64,000 nucleotides of DNA, from contig NC_132927.1 in assembly GCF_047675955.1 (NCBI RefSeq), positions 61,919,702-61,983,701 on the forward strand, in the 5' to 3' direction. Both the position numbers and the translations under genes were made by a program. Positions within the stretch are counted from its first letter, which is position 1. The number at the start of each line of letters is the position of its first letter. This DNA comes from Chlorocebus sabaeus. Taxonomy: Eukaryota; Chordata; Mammalia; Primates; Cercopithecidae. Below, one piece after another: positions 25,111 to 35,262 of this stretch. Under the pieces are notes generated by a model that was given only the letters and a program-made list of their open reading frames with translations, had not been told where the DNA came from and ran no database searches.

Positions 25111-25909
25111 ATGACAGAGGAAGTGTTGGGACATGCAAGTCTGTCTGACTGCATTTCAGAGAAAAGGGAACGATGGAGTGGGACTTGGGTCAATTGTGTT
25201 TCATTCATCCTGGAATTAAACAGATTTTGTAACTGAATAAAGGCATTATACTGGAATGCTAAACTTAGATTTTCAAGTGATTTTGGGGTGCAGTGCACAA
25301 GTGATACCAGATACTGGGAGCAGATTCAGAAAACCTTTATCATCCTTATTAGCACTTTATGTCCACTGAATTCGTCATAGGGCGTGGCTTCTGATGGTGA
25401 TGTTCTGATGCTGTGAGAAGTTCTTTAGAAGTTTGTGTGATCATAAAGCTGCTTCTCAGTTGGATCTCATAGGATTTTCAAGCTGAAGGAAACCTTAGAC
25501 ATTATAAAATTCCTCTTCTTCCTGTTACGGTTTTAATATGCAATCCTAGATAAATGAAGTGACGACACTTCCCGATAGTGACAGAACAAAGTAAATGATG
25601 TAGGTCTTTGGAATTCAATGGTTTAACTCTTTCTACTATCATTCAGACAGCCTCTCTTTAAAAGCCTGTGTTGTGAGATAGGTTTAATGATATGCAACTT
25701 ATTTTAGATAGCTATGCATTAAGATGAAATAAGAGAAGTGAGATTTTTTTTTTTTTTAAAAGATGACAAGTACTGCAAACAGCTTTTGGTCCTATGAAAC
25801 ACTCTTAATAAGTTAAAAGTATTTGCAAGGTGCAGAAATGGGCATATTTTGGCTGCTGCCTCTCGAAACCACTCTGAAGAATAATCTTATAAGTAGGGGG
25901 CTACCAAAG
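25111..25909. other. Intronic sequence, no recognised element
   Basis: Contains a T-run at 25,745-25,757. No repeat family is recognised. Confidence 0.5.
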
Positions 25910-26090
25910 ATACAACACATTTCTCTTCCTAATTCTTAAAGCAACCCTGTAAAGTAGATACTGTTATTCATATTTACCAGGAGACAACTGTGACCTAGTA
26001 AAGTTAAATTACTTTCCACAGTATCACAGAGCCACTCACTAGAATATTCAGGCATTGAACACTGGTTTCTCTAATGTATTTCCCTCTATA
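25910..26090 (-). mobile_element. MIR SINE (antisense)
   Basis: AAAGCAACCCTGTAAAGTAG, then ACTGTTATTCATATTTACCA and ATCACAGAGCCACTCACTAG match an antisense MIR. Confidence 0.7.
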
Positions 26091-26201
26091 CCACATTGGA
26101 TTGAAGGAAGAAGTTTTAAGTTAGTCTGATAATGCCATGTACAACTAAACAAACTTAAGTCGTACCTTAGCCATTAATTAATCTTTAATCAGTTCAATTA
26201 A

Positions 26202-26276
26202 TCTTTCTCCTTCTCTCTCTTTTCTTTTCTCCCTCCCTCCTTCTTTCTTTCCTCCTTTTCTTTCTTTCTTCCCTTT
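26202..26276. repeat. Pure pyrimidine tract (75 nt)
   Basis: Uninterrupted C/T on the + strand, built of TTTC, TTCC and CCCT words. Confidence 0.85.
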
Positions 26277-26294
26277 ATCAGTTGATTAACAAAT

Positions 26295-26400
26295 TATACG
26301 TGTATTTTACAGGTGAAGAAACCAGGCCACAGGAAGATTAAGTAACTTCCCCAAGGTCACATAGCTAGGAAGTGTTAGATCTGGGATTTAAATCCAAGAT
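26295..26400 (-). mobile_element. MIR SINE fragment (antisense)
   Basis: GTATTTTACAGGTGAAGAAA, TTCCCCAAGGTCACATAGCT and GGATTTAAATCC are the antisense MIR core. Confidence 0.75.
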
Positions 26401-28104
26401 CCAAATAAAAAGGCTGTATACAGCCATGGAAATGTTAAAGATTATTGTCACAGGCAGTAGAAATAAAAGTTGTTAATAGGACAGTATATGATGGGCACAA
26501 TCATACTTTCAGAATATCATCTGTAAGTAATTGATGGTGATTTAGAGACTGGAGACAAAGAGATGTGAGGCAAGTGCAGTTCAGCTCATTTATGGGGATA
26601 GCTATAAATAAAGGAGGGGAGGCATGTGAGCGATGTTGTAAAAGAAGAATTGACCTCACTAATGATTCATTTGGGCGATAAGAGGAAGTAGTAGGCATAA
26701 GAGGAAGTAGTAGGCGGCAGCATAGGCCTCTTTACTGTAACAAAAGATGTTGATGCCATTGGTCAAAATGGAGAAGTCAGAAAAAGAGCTGGAAAGATTT
26801 GGTTTGAAGTTCCAGATGGATGTGTGGCTGTCAGTATCCATGGATTTGGAAATGTAGGGCTAAATTTCTGATCAGAATGTTCTAATTGGGTTAAAGATTT
26901 GGGATCCAGATTTATAAGATTAAAGTGGTAGCATTTAATCATGTATATTTAATCTGTGTACTGAGGAAGAGGTGCTTGGAAATAGAACTATGAGGACTGC
27001 CCATGTTTACGTGCAGGGAAGAAAACAGGTGTGGTCAGAAAAAGGAAGACTCTGATAGGACATCAAAGAAACTGATGGTGGTTAGAGCTTGGGGAAAGGA
27101 AACGTGGTCAAGAGTATCAATCCTTGCAGAGAAGTCAAGGCAAAGGAAAATTGAAAGAGATCATTAGATTTTGTACTTTGAAATCATATTGTGGATTTTT
27201 TTTGCAATTTCAAAATTATTTCAGGATAGTGTAAGCTGGATTATAAGGAGCCCGAGAGTAAGAAATAGAGACAATATAATTTACATGGAAGCAAAAATAA
27301 AGATGGAGTGGGAGCTTGGGAACTTCCAGTGCTGGGAAAGAGTTTTTGGAATAGTGAAGACCTGATCCTCTTTCTCATCAGAGAAGACCTGACTGGGGGT
27401 CAAGTCTGTGACTCATGCGTTATGCTGCACAGAGTGTTATCCACTCTACCTATATAATAGATGTTTGTTGAATGACAAGTTTAGTCTTTATCAAGCCAGG
27501 AGATAGATATTACTTTCATTTTATATTTTATAAAAAATCATAGAAATAAATAAGCAAATGGAAGTCATGTCCTACAATAACAGGATGGCGAGAGGGAGAT
27601 TGGATGAGGGCCACAAGCTTCGCCTCAGAAAGGAGAATGTTCAGCTAATGACCAGGTAGGGACTAAGGTACAGGAAGCAGTAACGATGTAGAGATGGAAG
27701 CTGAAGTGCTGTAGGTAGTGTAGGATGAGATGGAAGGGAGATGCAGTGTGGAAGAAACCAAGTGAAATAATTTTGCCATGGGCAGGCAATAAATTGTTAG
27801 GCCAAGCCATCACGGCCAGGTTGAACTCACCATGGACTCATGGACCATTGTTGAGCCATTTTTAAAGCATTACTTACAAGGCTCTTTGAACTTTAAATAA
27901 CACAGCACGATCCTAATAAAGAAGTTCTGGAACACAGCCAGACTTCCAGGACTAAAATTATGCCCAACATCACCAATTCCCTGGGGAGACCACAAGCCTT
28001 TGGATAATGCAAGACAGCAGGCTGTCCTAGCAGCTGGTGAATGGCAAGCTGCAATGGATTAATGGCTTAGAGAGCAAAGCCCTGAAGACCTTTCCAGCCC
28101 ATAG
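26401..28104. other. Intronic sequence, mostly unique
   Basis: Holds a perfect 19-bp tandem pair at 26678-26715. Purine-rich stretches occur at 26,600-27,400. No interspersed repeat is recognised. Confidence 0.5.
26678..26715. repeat. Perfect 19-bp tandem duplication
   Basis: ATAAGAGGAAGTAGTAGGC occurs twice head to tail (26678-26696 and 26697-26715) with no mismatch. Confidence 0.9.
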
Positions 28105-28320
28105 GAAACAGCACAACCCTAGAGTCAGAACATGTGGGTTTGAACCCCATCTTTGCTACTTGCTAACTAGACAAGCTTGAGCAAAGCCCTGCTACTCCCT
28201 GAGCCTCAGTTTGGTCACTTATAAAATGAGACCAATGATAATACTTGCTTTAGAGAGATGTGAGGATCAAACGAGGTGCATCAGAGAAAACTTTGTACCT
28301 TCTGTGCAAATATTAGTTTT
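28105..28320 (+). mobile_element. MIR SINE, nearly full length
   Basis: CCTAGAGTCAGAACATGTGG, GAGCCTCAGTTTGGTCACTT and GATGTGAGGATCAAACGAGG follow MIR order in sense orientation. Confidence 0.8.
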
Positions 28321-30082
28321 TTAAATAATTAGAATTATTACTGGTAAAGTCACAGAGATGTGAATGGCTAAGAAAGAGTACTAGCAGAAGGATTTCCCTG
28401 TGTCTGACATACTCTGCTCAAAAATGGGAAATTTTCCCTTGAGGTCACCGTGGAATATTTTGAGTATCAGGTTCTGGAAACAGTTGCTCTTAGAAGTCAG
28501 GTTGGAAGAGTTCATTGTCTGCCACCAACAATGATTATTGATCTGTATGAAGGAGCAGCCCTTTTCACAATAGAGGATAGAGAAATGGAGAATTTTAACC
28601 ATATCTAAGCCTGTGAATGCAATTTGTTATTATTAATTTGTAATGAAGGATAGTAAAGTGTCTGCTTAGATATATAGTGGCTTATAAATGTATTTGCACA
28701 TGTGTATTTACATATACACTCTTATACATATGTACACCCTGTAAATGCATATGTAAATATGCATGTATATTACACAAAAATACATACGTAACTACTTGGT
28801 TTTCTTTACTGTCTCCTGACAAAGCAATCTATTCAAATTCAGTCTCTGAAAGTAACCATTTTGCTAACACAACCTTAGAACAGTCCGTTTGCTCTGACTT
28901 GGAGTTGTCACTGCAGAATTATTCCTGGGACACTACTGGCTTTGCTCCGTGCTCAGCTTCTCAATTGGAAGGCGAGATGGCACTTCCGATTTTATTAAAG
29001 CACCCTGGAGCTCAAAGAACAAATTGGAGAAATCAGGATTGATTACATTATGTGCTCTCTTTGTCTTCCTCCGGGTTTGTTCAAAGCCAAGTTTGAGCTT
29101 TCAAAGCCAGAGTAGCTGAATGGAGTTCTACGCTCAGCACAGGGAATTATGATTTGGCAAAAGTTCCAATTATGAAGAGTGAAATGAAAAGAGTGGGTGT
29201 AATTTTGCTTTAGGAAAATGCACCTTCACATTAGTGACTTTTGCCCTGTTAACTGAATGGATCTGGCAACTTATTAGGAAACAAGTTGCTAGAGTGTCAC
29301 AAACGGATGGTGTCTGCTTTGATGTTATGTGAATTCTTTGTGTAGGGGACCCTTCATTTCTGTTTACAATGGAACAAATAACCCATTTGGAGGAGGTATT
29401 GCAGAGAAATCTACCATAACCCCAGAATAATGATTACCTCTGTTTTAGGATTTCAGGTTTTTTTGTTTTGTTGTGTTGTGTTTTGTTTTTGGAGAATGGA
29501 GGCATTTGAGCATAACTTCCTTTACATCTGATGCGGAATGTGAAAAGTACAAATGAAGTTTTTCTTAAATGCCCTGTTCTCTTCAAGTCTTTCAAATATT
29601 CCAGTTAAATAGGATCTCTCTTTTGTGCCTGGGTATAATTTTGTTGATACCTCTATGGCATTTATGACCATCTGCCTTAAATTATTAACTGAGCCATCAT
29701 CCTTGTCTTCCTCTCTCCTAAATAATGTTCAAGCCAGGACTTGAACTGATTTATTTCTGAATTCCCTGAAGGTACTTGGTACAAGCTGCGACAGAGAACA
29801 ATGCCTATAGAGCTATCTACAGAGAACAGTAGATAGAGGCCCCTTTGTGTCTATGGGAAAGAGGAAAGTTGAGGTTCTGGGCATCGATTATGAAGGAGAA
29901 AAAAAAGATGTGTCATGATGCTTTCTAGAATAATGGGATTGATTGAATAACTGATAGCCTCAAAACCAGCATATAAAGAATAGCTGTGTCTCACTGCTCA
30001 TTGCTGAGTGAGACTTTCTGATGAGGACGAGATAAGGTCAGATAAATAACTTCTGATAATAGATGATGGGATTTTCTTTTCA
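28321..30082. other. Intronic sequence, mostly unique
   Basis: A TA/CA-rich patch lies at 28,680-28,790. Two TTCAAAGCCA words (29080-29089, 29100-29109) sit in a repeat-free block. No interspersed repeat is recognised. Confidence 0.5.
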
Positions 30083-30212
30083 TTCTTCTCTTTCTTTCCT
30101 TCCTTCCTTCCTTCCTTCCTTCCTTCCTTCCTTCCTTCCTTCCTTCCTTCCTTTTCTTTTTCTTTTCTTTCTTTTCTTTCTTTTCTTTCTTTTCTTTCTT
30201 TCTTTCTTTCTT
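30083..30212. repeat. 130-nt pure pyrimidine microsatellite, (TTCC)n then (TTTC)n
   Basis: Only C and T occur on the + strand. A long (TTCC)n block (about 30,097-30,153) passes into (TTTC)n. It directly precedes an Alu and is very likely length-variable. Confidence 0.9.
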
Positions 30213-30240
30213 GTCACATCTTGTTAGGTAATTAATACCT

Positions 30241-30550
30241 GACCAGGCATGGTGGCTTACCCCTGTAATCCCAGCACTTTGGGAGGCTGAGGTAGGCAGA
30301 TCACCTGAGGCCAGGAGTTTGAGACCAGCCTGTCCAACATGGTGAAACCCCATCTCTACCAAAAATACAAAAATCTGCTAGGCATAGTGGCATGTACCTG
30401 TAGTCCCTGCTACTTGGGAGACTGAGGCACAAGAATCAGTTGAACCCCTTAGGAGGCAGAGATTGCAACGAGCGGAGGTCTCTTGCTACTGCACTCCAGC
30501 CTCGGCGACAGAGCGAGACTCAATCTCAAAAAAAAAAAAAAAAAAAAAAC
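30241..30550 (+). mobile_element. AluS element
   Basis: Full dimer from GACCAGGCATGGTGGCTTAC to a 22-nt A-tail (about 30,529-30,549). Confidence 0.92.
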
Positions 30551-32534
30551 CTGGATTGAGAATGGAGAACAGATCAGAAATTAAATGTATGCATGTTTCT
30601 GAACAACACAAGGTGACTTTTCCTTGTGTCTTGAGGGTGCCATTTTTACTGTGTTAAAACATGGCTGCTTTCATGCAAACCCATTTCTGTTGCTCTCTTC
30701 AATATCATTTTGATGCGCTGAAGAACTTCAGGAAGCCATCCTACCTAAACCTATCCCAACCTGTCTTACTAGTTAGTAAAAACATTTTCGTGGAGTGTTG
30801 TTACTTCTTGAGGGTGAGATGGATTGGAAATGGTCACATATTTTAAGATTGAAAAGGAACTTAACTATCATCTGCTCTGTCTCCTTGCATGCTGGTGTGT
30901 GGCATGACGCCTAGGAAAGGTAAGTGATGTGTCTGCCTTAGTGGAACATTCAGGAGTAAAATCATGCCTTCCTGACTCTTATCCAGATCTTCATTTACTT
31001 ACACCTATTTCCTCCGTTTTCAACATTTATATATTGCCTGGTAATCTCCAATGTGCTCATTTTATTTACGTGACTAGATTGTAAATTTACTAAGCACTCA
31101 AATCATATCTTTGACTTCTTTTGAGCTCCCACCATCTAGCCCAAGTCTTTGAACATTATAATTCACAGTAGTATTGTTCGCTTTAAGGATTAATGATTGC
31201 TGTGGGCTGCATTTGTTTTCATAAATTGCTCTGGGTGAAGAAATTGAGAGAGTTGGAAAACTTCACCAAAAAAGAAAAAAAAAAAAATCAGAAACAAAAT
31301 AAATAAACCTAGGACTGTTTTTAAAACTGAGATGATTTTTTTTGTTGTTCTTCTTATTGTTTTTGAAATTGGACTAATGGTAGAGGGAATAAAAGGATGC
31401 AGATAAACTAAATTGCTCTAAATAGCTGTAGTTCAGAGCAGTGCTAAAGAAATACCTTCAAAGAGCACTTAGAAAATGGGAGAGAAATTAGTCTTTCCTG
31501 CTGCGTGTGTTGACAGAGGGATGAAGTGGGTGGAGGTTAGGAAGGAAAATAGGAAGACATTTGGTCCTTCCTGCCTAGTCTGGCCTCCTGTTAGTGCCAA
31601 CATGATTCTTTGACACAGACAGTTCAGAATCATCACAGGTCACAGAGAAGATGCCAGTAAGAATTCATAGCCCTTTTGGGGCCTAACTGCAGTGAACCTG
31701 ATAAATAATTCAGGCAGTCAGAAGTGCCTGGGAATGGAAGACTTTAACTGAGCATTTTTATCTTTTCTTTTAATATCATCTCAGGCCTTTCCAGCTAATT
31801 TGATTAAAACCTACATTTCCCCACACCCCCTCTCTATTGTCAAGAAAGATCATTTAGGGAGCCCAGAGTTTTGTTTTCTCTCGGCTACATTGTGCGTTCG
31901 ATAACTCGGAAATAGAGTTGCAGACTGGGAACATCATTAAGCCGGTACTGGCAGCTCGCTCCTGTGAATGGCGCTCAACACTTTCGCTTGAGTCTTTGCC
32001 TCAAAAAGTCACAGATTTTCCAGAAATTTAAGGCTGATAGAACCATGATACACATTTGAAAACGTAGAGAGTGTACAAGTTACCTAAGATCAGACATCAT
32101 TGGGACAGTTACTTAAGTTGAATTAAGAAATCACAAAGATGTTTAATAATAACTTGTACACAGAAACATCCAATTGGACATTAATTGGCCAATCTTTTGA
32201 CGTAGAGCTCAGTTTTCCTCTGCATATTTCCATAGCACCGATTGAATTCGTATATTTTCTCCCCAAAATATGTCGACTCTGACTTCCAGTTTGCTTTCTT
32301 ATATTGAGAGGAAAGATTCGTAAGATTCTGTTTTCCTTCCTTCTCCCTCCCCCCGCCATATACCAGCAACTTTAGCTTGCATTCATGAATTTTTCTGAAC
32401 CATTCAAGTAACTTTTCATACCATGAGTAACTCCTTTTTGTACTTCTAATACTGCTGGACCAAATATTTCTTTTTATTATATAATTACAGTTAAAAGGTA
32501 TAAGTGGCATCATATACTTAGGGACTGTTGGTGA
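30551..32534. other. Intronic sequence with a CpG-retaining unique block
   Basis: An L2-like remnant is possible at about 31,020-31,170. A repeat-free block at 31,875-31,990 keeps eight CpGs. CCAAT and ATTAATTGG words cluster at 32,169-32,205. Confidence 0.5.
31875..31990. promoter_or_regulatory. Candidate cis-regulatory block (CpG-retaining)
   Basis: Eight CpGs lie within about 106 bp (31,881-31,986) in an otherwise CpG-poor, AT-rich intron and outside any recognised repeat. This suggests low germline methylation or selection. No function is shown. Confidence 0.3.
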
Positions 32535-32855
32535 GCACACAGCTCAGTGGTTAAGAGTACTGTGTGGAGGTATTAGAAGAATATCGTAGCAACCCGCTAA
32601 CCCTCAGTATGTCATGGGCTGGTGTGTTTTGCTGAGGGTGTGAGAACACAGCGTTTTCTATAATTAAGTGGAATATTGGTAGGCAATTTTCTGCTACATA
32701 TATCCCATCCACCTGTAATCTTGGGAAAGTAGTTACTTAAATACTTGATGTCCCAGTTGCTACATCCCTAAAATGGCAATGTAATATTTACTACACAGTG
32801 TGGCCACCAGAATTAAATTAGGTAGCAAATTTCAAGCACATGGCATGGTGCATTA
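32535..32855 (+). mobile_element. MIR SINE, possibly with an internal insertion
   Basis: CAGCTCAGTGGTTAAGAGTA marks the MIR start. ATCTTGGGAAAGTAGTTACT and CCAGAATTAAATTAGGTAGC mark the later parts. The spacing is about 100 bp longer than a normal MIR. Confidence 0.6.
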
Positions 32856-32884
32856 CACGTTACATGTTACATATTACATGTTAG
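32856..32884. repeat. Short TTACATG/TTACATA tandem
   Basis: About three 7-bp units (GTTACATGTTACATATTACA and on) occur immediately before the Alu. Confidence 0.6.
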
Positions 32885-32887
32885 CTG

Positions 32888-33195
32888 TTTTTTGTTTGTT
32901 TGTTTGTTTGTTTTTTTGAGAGGGAGTCTCACTCTGTTGCCAGATTGGAGTGCAGTGGCACGATCTCAGCTCACAGCAGCCTCCGACTCCATAGTTCAAG
33001 TGATTCTCCTACCTCAGCCTCCTGAGTAGCTAGGATTACAGGCACACACCACCATGCCCAGCTAATTTTTGTATTTTTAGTAGAGACGGGGTTTCACCAT
33101 GTTGGCCAGGGCAGTCTCGATCTCCTGACTTGTAATCTGCTCGCCTCAGCCTCCCAAAGTGCTGGGATTACAGGCATGAGCCGCCGCTCCCGGCC
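32888..33195 (-). mobile_element. AluS element (antisense)
   Basis: A (TTTG)n tail leads into GAGAGGGAGTCTCACTCTGT, and the body ends at GCTCCCGGCC. Confidence 0.92.
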
Positions 33196-34153
33196 TGTTC
33201 TTATTTCCATGCTTGGTAGTCTATGACAGTCTCTCTCAATTTTTTTGTATTATCGCACCCCCCAGTCCCCTGCCACCATCCAAAGGAGATTGCCTAGATT
33301 TTTTTTTTTCTAAAGATTGCATTCCCTCATGACATTTTAATACTGCAGATCTACCGTATACCTGTGGATGTACTGTAGCCACCTGGAGGGACACAAATTC
33401 TCATAACAGCTAAGATTTTTTTTTTGAATCTCCTTTCCCCAAGAACCAGCTTTTATCCTGCTGGGGAAGACTCCACATGCTCACTGGAAATGCATCATCT
33501 ATTGGGTTATAGATTATTGTGTTCCTCCTCAACCCAAGGCATCAGAGCACCATGTTAGAGGAAGGTTGACTTTCTAATGTGGGACTGAGCAAGTTTTGAC
33601 CCGAGAGTCATGCTCCCTCCGCCCCTGGAAGTTTTCCTGCCAAGATGGAAGCTTAGACTTGGGAGCCGTTGGCGCAGAGGATATACATAAAGGGTTGATG
33701 CACATCAGTGAATTTTAGAGTCTGAGAAAGCAATTAGAGTTAGGCGATATTACTTTTCCTAATAACCACTTTGCAGCAGTTTTCATTTTTGTTAATGGAT
33801 TGTCATTGAAGATTCAAAGTCATTATTCATTGAACAGAAAAGCAGGGGGTGAGTGGATTCTTGCAACAGCCAGGGGTGGGATCACAGCACCTGGGAAAAG
33901 AAAGTTTTCAGCTCCAAGAAGAAGAAATGCTTTTGGGGAGGCCTGGAAGCTGAGATCGAATTCAATGTGAATGTCTAGAAGAAGGACTTGCCTTCAGTTT
34001 ACAAACAAGTGTTTGCTTTGCAGTCCTGCTATGAGAGTTGGGCGTAAGTGAGCTGTTTCTTAATCACCTTGTGTTGTAATTAGTTGTGGCGTGCTTGTCT
34101 TATGTATTATGTATTTTATGTGCTTTCTACTGTATTAAGAAATCAAGCGTCTT
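33196..34153. other. Intronic sequence, no recognised element
   Basis: T-runs lie at 33,300-33,309 and 33,417-33,425. A CpG-containing patch is present around 33,600-33,690. Otherwise it is unique-looking. Confidence 0.5.
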
Positions 34154-34872
34154 TGTATGAGTCAGCTCAGACTGCCCGAACAAAGTACCACAGACTGCAC
34201 ACACTGGATGACTTCAACAACAGAAATGTATTTCTCGCAATGCTGGGGGCTAGGAGTTCAAGCTGTCAGCAGGGCTGGTTTCTTCTTAGGCTTTTCTCCT
34301 TAGATTGTATTGATAGATAACTGTCTTCCCTTCTCTTGGATCCTCACATGGTCTTCGCGGATGACTTGAACAACAGAAATGTATTTTCTTGCAATTTTGG
34401 GGGCTAGGAGTTCAAGCTGTCATCAGCAGGGCTGGTTTCTTCTTAGGCTCTTCTCCTTAGATTGTATTGATAGATAGCTGTCTTCTCTTCTCTAGGATCC
34501 TCACATGGTCTTCGCGGATGACTTGAACAACAACAGAAATGTATTTTCTCGCAATTCTGGGGGCTAGGAGTTCAAGCTGTCATCAGCAGGGCTGGTTTCT
34601 TCTTAGGCTTTTCTCTTTAGACTGTATTGATAGATAACTGTCTTCCCTTCTCTTGGATCCTCACATGGTCTTTGCTCTGTATATGTTTGTGTCCTTATCT
34701 CCTCTTCCCATACAGACACCAGTCATATTGGATTAGGCTCCACCCTAAGTACTTTATTTTAACTCAGTGCTCTCCTTAAAGACTCTATCTCCAAATATAG
34801 TCACATTCTGAGATACTGGGGGTTAGGACTTCAACATACGAGTTTTGGGTGGGAACAGTTTAGTCCATAACA
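34154..34872 (-). mobile_element. Solitary ERV-type LTR (antisense) with internal triplication
   Basis: On the minus strand it begins TGTTATGGACTAAACTGTTC and ends in CA, as LTRs do. TCACATGGTCTTTGCTCTGT, ACAGACACCAGTCATATTGG and CCAAATATAGTCACATTCTG belong to a common mammalian LTR that I cannot assign to a subfamily. It is enlarged to about 719 bp by two extra copies of a ~155-bp internal unit. No retroviral genes are present, and a clean 5-bp duplication is not visible at the ends. Confidence 0.75.
34207..34673. repeat. Three tandem ~155-bp units inside LTR
   Basis: Units start at 34207, 34360 and 34517, each with GATGACTT.AACAACA, and each ends at TCCTCACATGGTCTT. Units 2 and 3 share CATCAGCAGG where unit 1 lacks CAT. 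Units 1 and 3 share CCCTTCTCTTGGATCC. The junction word CGCGGATGACTT marks the first two boundaries. Confidence 0.95.
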
Positions 34873-34899
34873 GTACACTGTCTGTCATGTGTTTATTTA

Positions 34900-35223
34900 A
34901 TAAATGATTTTTTTTTTTTTTTTTTTTTTGAGACAGTGTCTTGCTCTGTTGCCTAGGCTGGAGTGCAGTGGTGTGATCTCGGCTCACTGCAACCTCCACC
35001 TCCCGGGTTCAAGCAATTGAACCTCAGCCTCCCAAGCAACTGGGATTACAAGAACGAGCCTGCCACCATGTCTGGCTAATTTTTGTATTTTTAGTAGAGA
35101 CTGGGTTTTGCCATGTTGACCAGGTTGGTGTCGAACTCCTGACCTGTAGTGATCCACCCGCCTCGGCCTCCCAAAATGCTGGGATTACAGGCAAGCGTCA
35201 CCATGCCCAGCTGATAAATGATT
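34900..35223 (-). mobile_element. AluS element (antisense) with target-site duplication
   Basis: ATAAATGATT at 34900-34909 and 35214-35223 flanks a full antisense Alu with a long T-run tail. Confidence 0.93.
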
Positions 35224-35262
35224 ATTGAATGAATGAATGAACAGATGAATGGATGGATGGAT
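35224..35262. repeat. (TGAA)n/(TGGA)n short tandem repeat
   Basis: GAATGAATGAATGAACAGAT is followed by GAATGGATGGATGG. Confidence 0.8.

Noticed and set aside
29991..30362. 123-codon minus-strand ORF rich in Lys, Glu, Arg and Gly
   Set aside because: It is the translation of the TTCC/TTTC microsatellite plus part of an Alu.
34207..34673. CRISPR-like direct repeats
   Set aside because: The ~155-bp units are adjacent, with no spacers, and lie inside a vertebrate LTR, so this is an ordinary tandem duplication.
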